Assembly (NCBI GenBank): GCA_964618405.1 | Contig: CAZUAY010000003.1 | Span: forward strand, 1 to 32,225 | Direction of reading: 5' to 3' | Source of the DNA: JBBQIY01 sp964618405 | GTDB lineage: Bacteria > Verrucomicrobiota > Kiritimatiellia > RFP12 > UBA3636 | DNA: 32,225 bases | Shown: one piece after another, positions 17,673 through 25,518 of the stretch | Position numbering within the stretch: the first letter of the stretch is position 1 | Layout: each line of letters opens with the position of its first letter | The notes under the pieces: model-generated | Databases searched by the model: none | The model's input: only the letters and a program-made list of their open reading frames with translations | What the model was told of the DNA's origin: nothing | Made by a program: the position numbers and the translations under genes

Positions 17673-19796
17673 ATGGCGATCGATGTGTCATCAAAAGGCA
17701 AGAGCAAGGACGAAGCGCAAAACGCGGTTCGTATGCATGCGCTTTGTGATGTACGGAACATCGGAATCATCGCCCATATCGATGCCGGAAAGACGACAGT
17801 TTCAGAAAGAATACTTTACTACGCGGGCATCGTTCATAAACTCGGGGAAGTCCATGAGGGCACCGCGACGATGGACTGGATGCTTCAAGAGCGCGAGAGA
17901 GGGATCACGATTACTTCAGCAGCCACGACATGCGAATGGCTTGGCAGACAGGTAAACTTGATCGACACACCGGGGCACGTCGACTTCACCGTTGAGGTGG
18001 AACGATCGCTTCGAGTTCTCGATGGCGCGGTAGGCGTGTTCTGTGCAGTTGGAGGCGTCCAACCGCAATCCGAAACGGTTTGGAGGCAGGCCAACCGCTA
18101 CGAGGTACCGCGAGTTGCGTTCATCAACAAGATGGATCGCATGGGTGCGAATTTCGACCGCGTTGTTGGCGAGATCCGCGAGAGACTGCGATCCAATGCT
18201 GTCCCGCTCGAGATGCCGCTCGGTGCTTCAGAAACGTACATCGGTACGGTTGATCTGATCACGATGAAGGCAATCACGTTCAGTGTGACGGATCATGGCG
18301 AACATCCTGTTGAGTCGGAAATACCGGCTGAGGCGTTGGATGAAGCGAAAGCCAAACGACTGGCGATGATCGAAGCCATTGCAGAAGTCGACGAAGAGAT
18401 GGGCGATGTGTTTCTCGGTGGCGGTGAGGTGAGCGAAGAATTGATGCATGCGGCGTTGCGCCGTGCGACAGTCGCTGGGAAGATTGTACCGTTACTTTGT
18501 GGAAGCGCTCTCAAAAATAGTGGCATACAGCCCCTGCTCGATGCAGTGGTTCGGTATTTGCCGTCACCGCTGGATGTTCCCGCGGTGGAAGGAATCGATT
18601 TAAAGACCGACAAGACGGTCACGCGCTTGGCAGACGATGCCGAGCCGCTATCAGGATTAATTTTTAAGGTGGCTGCAGATGCCTATCTGAGTCGCCTGTT
18701 GTTCGTGAGGGTTTATTCTGGTGTGCTCCGCAAGGGCATGAACATCTATAACCCGAGAACGAAAGTGAGAGAACGTGTGGGACGGCTGATCCGGATGCAT
18801 TCCAACAGCCATACGGACACGGATGCAATTTTTAGTGGAGAGATTGGCGTGATCGCTGGCCTCGGGAAGTTTACTACGGGCGATACGTTCTGTTCTGAAC
18901 AAGCGCAGATCGCACTCGACCGAATTGAGTTTCCTGAACCCGTCATGTTCATGGCAATCGAACCGAAGAGCCGGGCAGACAAGGACAAGTTAGAAGCAGC
19001 GCTCGCGTTGCTGACCGACGAAGATCCCACCTGTCGCGTCCGGATCGATGGTGAGACTGGGCAGACGATTATGAGCGGCATGGGTGAGCTGCACTTAGAA
19101 ATACTTCGGGATCGACTCCTGAGGGAATTTAAAGTGCCAGCCAACGCAGGCAAGCCAATGGTCTCCTACTACGAGACCGTCTCCGGAAGCGCAAGCGCAC
19201 GTCATACGTTCGACCGCGAATTCGGAGGCAAACGCCAGGCGGCGACCGTGGAACTCCACGTGTCCGCGGGGGCGCGAGGAAAGGGTAACCGCATCGAGGT
19301 TAAACCACCCCGGAACACCGTGCCGCCTGAATTCTGGACGTCGATCGAGCAAGGCGTTCAGGATGCGATCATCACGGGTGTTTTGGCCCGCTATCCGATG
19401 CAGGATGTCATAGTCCGCATCACCGGAGGAGGAATCGTGGATCATGATTCTGCAACCGAGATGGCGTTCCGCACTGCGGCGATCATGGCATTCCGAGAAG
19501 CCGCAACAGCGGCGGGACCGGAATTGCTCGAGCCGATAATGTCAGTCGCGCTTGTGGCACCACCGGAATGTACCGGTGACCTCATGGGCGATATGAACGG
19601 GCGCCGGGGACAGGTTCGTGAGATGACGATGCGTGGTGACATGCAAGTTGTCAAAGCGGATTTACCACTGGCAGAGCTATTTGGTTACTCAACGGCGATC
19701 CGTTCGCTTTCCAGGGGCAGGGCTTCCTACTCCATGGAACCAGAACTTTTTGCCGTGGTGCCAAGGGCAGTCAAGGAAGCAATATTGAACAGGTAA
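17673..19796 (+). CDS. fusA: Elongation factor G, divergent domain IV
   Basis: A 707-residue translational GTPase that drives translocation or ribosome recycling. The G domain is intact: G1 AHIDAGKTT (34-42), switch I RGITITSAATT, G3 DTPGHVDF with catalytic H102, G4 NKMD (152-155). Domain III has SGMGELHLEI. Domain IV differs from the classical type: the GGRGQYGHV block is replaced by FGGKRQAATVEL (517-528), and the tip loop reads VDHDSATEMAF, so the position of E. coli H583 appears to be Asp and the His is shifted by one (H591). Domain V is normal (MNGRRGQVREM, LRSLSRGRASY-like). There is an N-terminal extension of about 11 residues. CGGAG at 17660-17664 is the RBS. No tuf follows; rpsJ starts 7 bp after the stop. 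It may be an spdEFG-like lineage; that assignment needs a tree. Confidence 0.95.
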   Translation: MAIDVSSKGKSKDEAQNAVRMHALCDVRNIGIIAHIDAGKTTVSERILYYAGIVHKLGEVHEGTATMDWMLQERERGITITSAATTCEWLGRQVNLIDTPGHVDFTVEVERSLRVLDGAVGVFCAVGGVQPQSETVWRQANRYEVPRVAFINKMDRMGANFDRVVGEIRERLRSNAVPLEMPLGASETYIGTVDLITMKAITFSVTDHGEHPVESEIPAEALDEAKAKRLAMIEAIAEVDEEMGDVFLGGGEVSEELMHAALRRATVAGKIVPLLCGSALKNSGIQPLLDAVVRYLPSPLDVPAVEGIDLKTDKTVTRLADDAEPLSGLIFKVAADAYLSRLLFVRVYSGVLRKGMNIYNPRTKVRERVGRLIRMHSNSHTDTDAIFSGEIGVIAGLGKFTTGDTFCSEQAQIALDRIEFPEPVMFMAIEPKSRADKDKLEAALALLTDEDPTCRVRIDGETGQTIMSGMGELHLEILRDRLLREFKVPANAGKPMVSYYETVSGSASARHTFDREFGGKRQAATVELHVSAGARGKGNRIEVKPPRNTVPPEFWTSIEQGVQDAIITGVLARYPMQDVIVRITGGGIVDHDSATEMAFRTAAIMAFREAATAAGPELLEPIMSVALVAPPECTGDLMGDMNGRRGQVREMTMRGDMQVVKADLPLAELFGYSTAIRSLSRGRASYSMEPELFAVVPRAVKEAILNR

Positions 19797-19803
19797 CGAT
19801 GTA

Positions 19804-20112
19804 ATGCAGAGTCAACGCATAAGAATTCGGATGCAGGCTTACGATCACAGGGTCTTAGACCAAGCTGTGACGGAGATCATCGAAACAGCGCGTGGTACGG
19901 GATCCCAGGTTGTCGGGCCCATTCCGCTACCAACACGCATCGAGCGGTTTACGGTTAACCGTAGCCCGAATGTGGACAAGAAGTCTATGGACCAGTTCGA
20001 AATGCGCACACATAAGCGCATGCTCGACATTGTGGGTCCCACCGCGAAGACGGTCGATGAGCTGAAGAAGCTCAACCTTCCCGCAGGCGTGGACATCACC
20101 ATCAAGATCTAG
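19804..20112 (+). CDS. rpsJ: Ribosomal protein S10 (NusE)
   Basis: A 102-residue S10 of the 30S head, which also acts as NusE in transcription antitermination. Hallmarks are the N-terminal QRIRIRMQAYDHRVLD and the extended loop PIPLPTRIERFTVNRSPNVDKKSMDQFEMRTHKR, which reaches into 16S rRNA. Length matches the family. The gap to fusA is 7 bp, so there is no room for the S10-operon leader through which L4 regulates in E. coli; regulation must act further upstream. Confidence 0.98.
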   Translation: MQSQRIRIRMQAYDHRVLDQAVTEIIETARGTGSQVVGPIPLPTRIERFTVNRSPNVDKKSMDQFEMRTHKRMLDIVGPTAKTVDELKKLNLPAGVDITIKI

Positions 20113-20123
20113 AGGAATCCGTC

Positions 20124-20765
20124 ATGGAAGGCTTGATAGGAAAGAAAGTTGGTATGACCCAGGTTTGGGACAAGGACGGCGTCCGAGTCCCTGTCACGGT
20201 CATCGAAGCGGGACCTTGTCCCGTGGTACAAATTAAGACAGTCGAGAACGACGGCTATGAGTCCGTGCAGCTCGGCTGGGCACCGCAAAAGGCCTCACGC
20301 CTGTCGAAGGCAGAGGTGGCGCATTGCGCCAAAGCGGGCCTTACAACGCCTGTTCGCGTTCTTCGCGAATTTAAGGCAGAAAAAAGCGATCAGGTGAAGG
20401 CAGGCGATCTTATCGGCGTCTCGATCTTTGATGGAGTCGGCTATGTCGACGTCATCGGAACGAGCAAAGGCCGCGGATTTGCTGGCGTCATGAAGCGCTG
20501 GGGTTTCCATTGCGGACCGATGACCCACGGTGGTCACGTCAAACGTCGCCCGGGTTCCATCGGCATGTGCCAGGATCCAGGTTCCGTGCGAAAGGGACAT
20601 CCAATGTCCGGTCACATGGGAGCACGGCAGATCACGACACAGAACCTCGCCATTGTGCAGGTGCGTCCTGAGCTGAATCTTCTTCTCATCCGAGGAGCGA
20701 TTCCAGGTCCTATCGGCGGGATTGTCATCGTACGCAAGGCAATTAAGAAGGCGGTGAAGGCGTAA
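20124..20765 (+). CDS. rplC: Ribosomal protein L3
   Basis: A 213-residue L3, an early 50S assembly protein reaching towards the peptidyl-transferase centre. GLIGKKVGMTQVWDKDG is the standard N-terminus. The central loop reads QDPGSVRKGHPMSGHMGARQ; E. coli has GQMG with a methylated glutamine at this place, here histidine, so PrmB-type methylation is not expected. AGGA at 20112-20115 is the RBS. Its TAA shares a base with the rplD start. Confidence 0.98.
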   Translation: MEGLIGKKVGMTQVWDKDGVRVPVTVIEAGPCPVVQIKTVENDGYESVQLGWAPQKASRLSKAEVAHCAKAGLTTPVRVLREFKAEKSDQVKAGDLIGVSIFDGVGYVDVIGTSKGRGFAGVMKRWGFHCGPMTHGGHVKRRPGSIGMCQDPGSVRKGHPMSGHMGARQITTQNLAIVQVRPELNLLLIRGAIPGPIGGIVIVRKAIKKAVKA

Positions 20766-21412
20766 TGGCAACGATTAAGATGTTTGGCCGCAATGGCCAA
20801 GAGGCAGGCGGCGTTGAAATCGCCGATGAGTCCATGGTTCTCGACCGAGGTGACCAAGCGGTCCGCGATGCCGTTGTTGGCCGCGCGGCAGCGCTTCGCG
20901 CCGGAACAGCATCGACCCTACGCAAGGGCGAGGTTGCTGGTTCGAACAAGAAGCCTTGGAAGCAAAAGGGAACAGGCCGTGCACGCGCCGGTTATCGGCA
21001 GTCTCCGGTTTGGCGTGGTGGTGGCGTGGCCTTTGGTCCTCACCCTCGCGACTTCTCCATCAAAGTCAACAAGAAGGTGACCCGTCTGGCATTTCGTCGC
21101 GTTCTCAGCGAGCGTATTGCTGATGGAAGCCTGATGATTGTTGACGACCTGAGCATGGCGGCACCGAAGACGAGCGAGCTCGTGAAGATGCTTGTGGCTC
21201 TCGGAGCGCCTTCTGCGCTTGTGGTGACGTTGGCGGTTGATGAGAATCTTCTTCTCTCCGCACGCAACCTTCCCGGTGTGGAAGTGTCCACGGCTCGCAA
21301 CTGCGGCGTCTATCAGATGCTCCGTTATCCTGCGGTTGTCGTGACGCGCGCTGCATGGGAAGCATTAAAGCCCCGCCTTACGGGCGAGACGAATGAGGAG
21401 ATCGTGTCATGA
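20765..21412 (+). CDS. rplD: Ribosomal protein L4
   Basis: A 215-residue L4 (L4P/L1e family), a 50S protein lining the exit tunnel. The basic extended loop KKPWKQKGTGRARAGYRQSPVWRGGGVAFGP is present complete, and the C-terminal globular part contains the VVVTRAAWEAL motif. In E. coli L4 represses the S10 operon at an S10 leader; no such leader exists here because rpsJ follows fusA by 7 bp. It overlaps rplC by 1 nt and rplW by 4 nt (ATGA). Confidence 0.97.
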   Translation: MATIKMFGRNGQEAGGVEIADESMVLDRGDQAVRDAVVGRAAALRAGTASTLRKGEVAGSNKKPWKQKGTGRARAGYRQSPVWRGGGVAFGPHPRDFSIKVNKKVTRLAFRRVLSERIADGSLMIVDDLSMAAPKTSELVKMLVALGAPSALVVTLAVDENLLLSARNLPGVEVSTARNCGVYQMLRYPAVVVTRAAWEALKPRLTGETNEEIVS

Positions 21413-21693
21413 AGCACACCAACGACATACTCAAAGCCGTGATGGTCACGGAAAAAGGGACGACGATGCAGGAGGAGCAGAATCGCTACATGCTGCACGT
21501 CGCCAGGGCCGCCAACAAGATCGAGATTAAGAAAGCTGTTCAAGATTTCTTCAATGTTACGGTCCTTGCGGTCAATACGCAAAATTACCTCGGCAAGACC
21601 AAAGTGCTGCGCAATCGCCGCACGGTTAAGGGCCAGGACTGGAAGCGGGCCATTGTCACGCTGAAGCAGGGCGACAAGATCGATCTGCTGTAA
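21409..21693 (+). CDS. rplW: Ribosomal protein L23
   Basis: A 94-residue L23, located at the tunnel exit where it docks trigger factor and SRP. The typical ILKAVMVTEKGT opening, VARAANKIEIKKAVQDFFNV core and loop with KVLRNRRTVKGQDWKRAIVTL are visible. The ATGA overlap with rplD implies coupled translation. A 36-bp gap to rplB carries the rplB RBS. Confidence 0.97.
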   Translation: MKHTNDILKAVMVTEKGTTMQEEQNRYMLHVARAANKIEIKKAVQDFFNVTVLAVNTQNYLGKTKVLRNRRTVKGQDWKRAIVTLKQGDKIDLL

Positions 21694-21729
21694 TCGCAAT
21701 CGATCCCGCTAACGTTACGGAGTAAATTC

Positions 21730-22557
21730 ATGGGAATTCAATCTTACAAACCTTATACGCCGAGTCGCCGTTTCGCGACGACTTCGACCTTCGAGGAGAT
21801 CACGAAGGACAAACCCGAGAGGGGGCTTACCAAGGCCACAAAGCGAAGTGCCGGCCGCGACAGCGCAGGCCGCATCGCCATTCGTCACCGCGGTGGCGGA
21901 CACAAGCGGCGTTACCGCATGATCGATTTCGCTCGCAGCAAGGTCGGGATACCGGCTGTTGTTCAGGCGATCGAGTATGATCCTAATCGCTCGGCAAACA
22001 TTGCCCTTCTGGCCTACGCCGATGGCGAAAAGCGCTACATATTGGCACCCGAAAATCTCAAAGTCGGTATGAAAGTGCTGGCTGGCCCCGATGCAGAAGC
22101 CACGGTTGGCAATTGCCTTCCGCTCCAGAAGATCCCCCTCGGACAGATGGTACACAACGTCGAGTTGGTTCCAGGTCGCGGCGGCAAGATTGTTCGTTCT
22201 GCCGGTGTCGGTGCTCAAGTGTTGGCTCGCGCGGATAACGTGGTCACACTCAAGTTGCCTTCGGGCGAGCAACGCCAGTTTCTGGGCGCCTGCATGGCGA
22301 CCATCGGACAAGTCGGCAACGGCGATTTCGGTGCGATCGTACTCGGCAAGGCGGGACGCAAACGCTGGTTGGGCATTCGTCCGACGGTGCGCGGTGTCGC
22401 GATGAACCCAGTTGACCATCCGATGGGTGGTGGCGAAGGTCGCACCTCCGGTGGCGGACCCGCTGTTTCACCTTGGGGCAAGCTCGCCAAGGGCGGCAAG
22501 ACGCGCAACCCGCGTAAGGCCTCAAGTCGTTTTATTCTTAAGCGGAGGACGAAGTAA
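21730..22557 (+). CDS. rplB: Ribosomal protein L2
   Basis: A 275-residue L2, a primary 23S rRNA binder needed for subunit joining and peptidyl transfer. GRDSAGRIAIRHRGGGHKRRYR near 38-59 and the C-terminal MNPVDHPMGGGEGRTSGG mark it. The catalytically implicated histidine of the NPVDHP motif is retained; the second histidine of E. coli DHPHGG is methionine here, a substitution seen in other bacterial L2s. CGGAG before the ATG is the RBS. Normal length. Confidence 0.98.
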   Translation: MGIQSYKPYTPSRRFATTSTFEEITKDKPERGLTKATKRSAGRDSAGRIAIRHRGGGHKRRYRMIDFARSKVGIPAVVQAIEYDPNRSANIALLAYADGEKRYILAPENLKVGMKVLAGPDAEATVGNCLPLQKIPLGQMVHNVELVPGRGGKIVRSAGVGAQVLARADNVVTLKLPSGEQRQFLGACMATIGQVGNGDFGAIVLGKAGRKRWLGIRPTVRGVAMNPVDHPMGGGEGRTSGGGPAVSPWGKLAKGGKTRNPRKASSRFILKRRTK

Positions 22558-22560
22558 CCA

Positions 22561-22839
22561 ATGGCACGCTCAATTAAAAAAGGTCCTTATGTCGAGGACT
22601 GTCTCTACAAGAAGGTCGATGCGATGAACCGATCGGGCCGCAAGATGCCGATCAAAACATGGTCACGTCGCTCCATGATCGTTCCCGAATTCGTCGGCCA
22701 CACGTTTGCCATCCACAACGGTAAGCAGCACCTACCTATCTTCATAACGGAAAATATGGTCGGGCACCGCCTCGGTGAATTCTCCCCGACGCGTACGTTC
22801 CGTAAGCATGGTTCGACGACCGAGAAAGTCTCTAAATAA
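22561..22839 (+). CDS. rpsS: Ribosomal protein S19
   Basis: A 92-residue S19 of the 30S head, contacting S13 and the A-site finger. MARSIKKGPYVEDCLYKKV and the C-terminal VGHRLGEFSPTRTFRKHG are diagnostic. It begins 3 bp after rplB; the RBS lies within the end of rplB (GGAGGACGAAG). Length matches the family. Confidence 0.98.
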   Translation: MARSIKKGPYVEDCLYKKVDAMNRSGRKMPIKTWSRRSMIVPEFVGHTFAIHNGKQHLPIFITENMVGHRLGEFSPTRTFRKHGSTTEKVSK

Positions 22840-22855
22840 TTATCAGGTGAAGTAA

Positions 22856-23194
22856 ATGGAAGTCAAAGCCATCTGTAGAAACGTCCGACTATCGGCGTCC
22901 AAAGGTCGCGATCTTGCCCGTGCAATACAGGGTAAGAAAGTAGCCGAGGCGCTGAAGATCACGGATTTCAGCCCCCGCAAGGCGGCAGCCCTGCTCAGCA
23001 GGACGATCAAGTCGGCGGCCGCGAATGCGAGCCACAACGCCGGTCTCGACGTGGACACACTGGTTGTCCTCAAGGCCGTGTTCGACGAAGGCGCAAGCAT
23101 GCGCCGTTACTGGCCCCGCGCACGCGGTTCAGCCAGTCCGATTGAAAAACAGACGTGCCACATCACTGTGGTACTGAGTGACGGAAGAGAATAA
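22856..23194 (+). CDS. rplV: Ribosomal protein L22
   Basis: A 112-residue L22, an exit-tunnel protein. The core RNVRLSASKGRDLARAIQGKKVAEAL and the long beta-hairpin region (EGASMRRYWPRARGSASPIEKQTCHITVVL) are complete, so the loop whose deletions give macrolide resistance is intact. AGGTGA at 22844-22849 is the RBS. rpsC follows after 10 bp. Confidence 0.97.
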   Translation: MEVKAICRNVRLSASKGRDLARAIQGKKVAEALKITDFSPRKAAALLSRTIKSAAANASHNAGLDVDTLVVLKAVFDEGASMRRYWPRARGSASPIEKQTCHITVVLSDGRE

Positions 23195-23198
23195 GGAG
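23193..23198 (+). promoter_or_regulatory. Ribosome binding site deciding the TTG start of rpsC
   Basis: AAGGAG lies six bases before TTG 23205. The TTG precedes the conserved S3 N-terminus GQKVNPIGFR and no ATG is available at that place, so this strong site supports a TTG start codon. Confidence 0.85.
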
Positions 23199-23204
23199 TA
23201 AGCC

Positions 23205-23879
23205 TTGGGTCAGAAAGTAAATCCTATTGGGTTCCGCATCGCAGTCGACAAGGACTGGCGTTCACGCTGGTTTGCGGACAAGCGCAGCTTTGGCGATCTT
23301 CTCGCTGAGGATTGCATGATTCGCAAGCTCATCATGAAGCACCTGGCCAATGCCGCGGTGTCTCAGATCAGAATCGAGCGTTATGCGAATCGCGTGCGTG
23401 TCAACGTACATTCAGCACGTCCTGGGGTCGTTATGGGCCGAAAGGGCGAAGACATCAACAAGATACGCGAAGAACTCTCGAAGCGTACTGGAAAAGAGAT
23501 CTATATCGAAGTCACGGAAGTGCGCGATCCAGATGCTAATGCCCAGCTCGTCGCCGAGGGAATTGCCCAGCAGATCCTCCGCCGTGTAGCCCTTAAGCGC
23601 GCCATGAAGCGAGCTCAAAAAGTGGCCATGGACTTGGGTGTTGATGGGATCAAAATCCACGCTTCGGGTCGTATTAATGGTGCCGAAATTTCACGCGCAG
23701 AGTGGATGAAGGAGGGCAAAGTGCCGCTCCATACGCTTCGCGCAAACATCGACTACGGCTTCGCGGAAGCCAACACCACGGCGGGCATCATTGGCGTCAA
23801 GGTCTGGATCTGCAAGAAAGACGATTATCAGCCGATGAAGACTAACAGAGGGAGAAGATCACATGCCCCTAATGCCTAA
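23205..23879 (+). CDS. rpsC: Ribosomal protein S3 (TTG start)
   Basis: A 224-residue S3 of the 30S mRNA entry site, part of the mRNA helicase ring with S4 and S5. The start codon is TTG, giving the standard MGQKVNPIGFRIAVDKDW. The KH domain has VVMGRKGEDINKIREEL with its GxxG loop near 78-81, and the C-terminal domain has ASGRINGAEISRAEW and GVKVWICK. The end overlaps rplP by 17 nt, so S3 and L16 are coupled. Confidence 0.98.
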   Translation: MGQKVNPIGFRIAVDKDWRSRWFADKRSFGDLLAEDCMIRKLIMKHLANAAVSQIRIERYANRVRVNVHSARPGVVMGRKGEDINKIREELSKRTGKEIYIEVTEVRDPDANAQLVAEGIAQQILRRVALKRAMKRAQKVAMDLGVDGIKIHASGRINGAEISRAEWMKEGKVPLHTLRANIDYGFAEANTTAGIIGVKVWICKKDDYQPMKTNRGRRSHAPNA

Positions 23880-24282
23880 ACGCGTTAAGTACCGTAAGGT
23901 TCAACGTGGAAGCCGTTCAGGCTTTGCAACATCTAACACAGAGCTATCGCAGGGCGATTTTGGCCTCAAGGCCATGGATCGTGCGTGGATCACGGCCGTT
24001 CAGATTGAAGCCTGCCGTATCGCGATTAACCGCAGCATGAAGCGTCGTGGTAAGCTCTGGATCCGAATTTTCCCGGACAAGCCGGTTTCCAAGAAGCCGA
24101 TCGAAGTCCGCATGGGTAAGGGCAAGGGTAACCCGGAATTTTGGGTCGCCGTCGTTCGCCCTGGAACGATCATGTTTGAACTGGCGGGTGTGCCCGATAG
24201 CATAGCACGTGAGGCCATGCGCCTTGCTGCTGGCAAGCTCGGAATCCCCACAGTCCTCATCAGCAGAAATGAACAGGCATAA
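23863..24282 (+). CDS. rplP: Ribosomal protein L16
   Basis: A 139-residue L16, a 50S protein near the A-site tRNA elbow. MPLMPKRVKYRKVQRG is the expected N-terminus; GGGAGAAG before 23863 favours this ATG over the one at 23872. RIFPDKPVSKKPIEVRMGKGKGNPEFWVAVVRPG is the diagnostic core, including the arginine next to MGKGKG that is hydroxylated by YcfD in E. coli. It starts inside the end of rpsC. Confidence 0.98.
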   Translation: MPLMPKRVKYRKVQRGSRSGFATSNTELSQGDFGLKAMDRAWITAVQIEACRIAINRSMKRRGKLWIRIFPDKPVSKKPIEVRMGKGKGNPEFWVAVVRPGTIMFELAGVPDSIAREAMRLAAGKLGIPTVLISRNEQA

Positions 24283-24294
24283 GGAGTTACACCG

Positions 24295-24498
24295 ATGAAA
24301 ATCAAGCAAATCCGCGAAAATTCGTCAGAGGAAATCCGTGCCCTGATACAAGAGTCCGAGAAAGAAATGCTCGGCATGAAGGTCAAGAAGGCTGCGGCTG
24401 ACGGTTCAACGCAACCGCTCAAGATCCGCACGGTGCGCCGCGAGGTAGCACGCATGCAGACGGTGATCCGCGAACGGGAGATCAAGAATAATGACTGA
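24295..24498 (+). CDS. rpmC: Ribosomal protein L29
   Basis: A 67-residue L29, the small two-helix protein near the exit tunnel. The first helix MKIKQIRENSSEEIRALIQESEKEM and the second helix RTVRREVARMQTVIREREI fit the family. AAGGAG at 24281-24286 is its RBS. It overlaps rpsQ by 8 nt. Confidence 0.95.
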   Translation: MKIKQIRENSSEEIRALIQESEKEMLGMKVKKAAADGSTQPLKIRTVRREVARMQTVIREREIKNND

Positions 24499-24823
24499 GC
24501 AAGAAAATACCGTATCGGAGCGTGGCATCCGGAAGACCCGCAAGGGCAAGGTCGTGAGCAAGAGCGGTGACAAGACGATCGTCGTCCTCGTCGAGCGCCG
24601 GTATCACCACCCCATCTACGGCAAGCAACTCGTTGCGGCCAAGAAGATGCACACGCATGACGAGAAGAATGAAGCAGCCGTCGGCGATTCCGTGGAAATC
24701 CAAGAATGCCGTCCGCTGAGCCGCCTGAAGCGTTGGCGTCTCGTGAAGGTCGAGAGGATGGCTTCCTTAGCCGAAGCCGAGAAGATGGCTTCCATAGTCG
24801 AAGCCGAAGGGGGCAAGCAATGA
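24491..24823 (+). CDS. rpsQ: Ribosomal protein S17 with repeat-derived C-terminal tail
   Basis: A 110-residue S17, an early 16S rRNA binder. The OB-fold core (RKTRKGKVVSKSGDKTIVV, HPIYGKQL, HDEKNEAAVGDSVEIQECRPLSRLKRWRL) is standard, but the protein is about 25 residues longer than E. coli S17. The extra C-terminus is MASLAEAEK (90-98) then MASIVEAEG (99-107) then GKQ, encoded by two diverged copies of a 27-bp unit at 24757-24810. The tail is acidic and helix-prone, unusual for an rRNA-binding protein. rpsQ overlaps rpmC by 8 nt and rplN by 4 nt. Confidence 0.96.
   Translation: MTEQENTVSERGIRKTRKGKVVSKSGDKTIVVLVERRYHHPIYGKQLVAAKKMHTHDEKNEAAVGDSVEIQECRPLSRLKRWRLVKVERMASLAEAEKMASIVEAEGGKQ
24757..24810. 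repeat. 27-bp tandem duplication inside rpsQ
   Basis: Units 24757-24783 and 24784-24810 both begin GATGGCTTCC and share most positions up to CGAAGCCGA. They differ at two internal positions and in the last three bases. The duplication keeps frame (9 codons) and builds the C-terminal tail of S17. Confidence 0.85.
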
Positions 24824-25185
24824 TCCAAGAAGAATCTGATTTGGCTGTTGCGGACAACAGTGGCGCACGCCGCGTGCGTTGCTTCCGTGTCCTTGGCCAG
24901 AAGAAGAAGTATGCATACGTTGGTGACCTCATTCGCGTAGCCGTTAAGGAAGCGCAACCCAATGGCGTCATCAAAAAAGGCCAGGTTTGCCTTGCGGTTA
25001 TCGTCCGCACGGGCTACCCAATCCGCCGAGCTGACGGATCCTACATTCGGTTTGACAACAGCGCCTGCGTAATTGTGGACGCCAAGAAGAATCCAGTTGG
25101 ATCGCGTATTTTCGGCCCCGTTGCACGAGAGCTTCGGGATATGAACTACACCAAGATCATTTCGCTTGCGCCGGAGGTGCTGTAA
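24820..25185 (+). CDS. rplN: Ribosomal protein L14
   Basis: A 121-residue L14, at the subunit interface (bridge B5/B8). I start at ATG 24820 (MIQEESDLAVADNSGARRVRC), the universal N-terminus; the open frame extends upstream into rpsQ to 24706 without biological support. GSRIFGPVARELRD and the end KIISLAPEVL match E. coli L14. GAAGGGGG just upstream is the RBS. ATGA overlap with rpsQ. Confidence 0.98.
   Translation: MIQEESDLAVADNSGARRVRCFRVLGQKKKYAYVGDLIRVAVKEAQPNGVIKKGQVCLAVIVRTGYPIRRADGSYIRFDNSACVIVDAKKNPVGSRIFGPVARELRDMNYTKIISLAPEVL
25173..25179 (+). promoter_or_regulatory. Ribosome binding site deciding the start of rplX
   Basis: GGAGGTG, inside the end of rplN, is seven bases before ATG 25187. 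This rules out the in-frame TTG at 25166, which lies upstream of the RBS and would add seven residues not found in L24. Confidence 0.8.
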
Positions 25186-25186
25186 C

Positions 25187-25504
25187 ATGAGCGTTAGCAG
25201 AATTAAAAAAGACGATATTGTGATCGTCAACGCGGGATCATCCGCGGGTAAAACAGGCAAAGTCCTCGCGATTGACATCAAGAAGCAGAGGGCGGTTGTC
25301 GAAGGTCTCAACCTTGTAAAGAAAACACTGCGCAAGTCGCAGCAGTTCCCAGAGGGCAAGATACTGGATATTCCGGCTCCGATACACATGTCGAACCTGA
25401 TGCCGTATGACCCGAAGGCCAAGAAGGGCGTCCGCATCTCGCGCGTTCGCGAAGACGGAAAATCCGTCCGCGTTGCAAAAGGTACCGGGCACCGTTTCGA
25501 ATAA
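25187..25504 (+). CDS. rplX: Ribosomal protein L24
   Basis: A 105-residue L24, an assembly initiator of the 50S subunit. The KOW motif is visible in IKKDDIVIVNAGSSAGKTGKVLAI. The conserved NLVKKTLR and the HMSNLMPYDPKAKKGVRI strand follow. Length is typical. It begins 1 bp after the rplN stop, and rplE follows after 14 bp. Confidence 0.97.
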   Translation: MSVSRIKKDDIVIVNAGSSAGKTGKVLAIDIKKQRAVVEGLNLVKKTLRKSQQFPEGKILDIPAPIHMSNLMPYDPKAKKGVRISRVREDGKSVRVAKGTGHRFE

Positions 25505-25518
25505 GGACATAAAGAGCA

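Noticed and set aside
24000..25010. 336-codon open frame on the - strand across rplP-rplN
   Set aside because: It lies wholly antisense to six well-supported ribosomal genes and its translation is arginine- and serine-rich with no recognisable domain; a codon-bias shadow.
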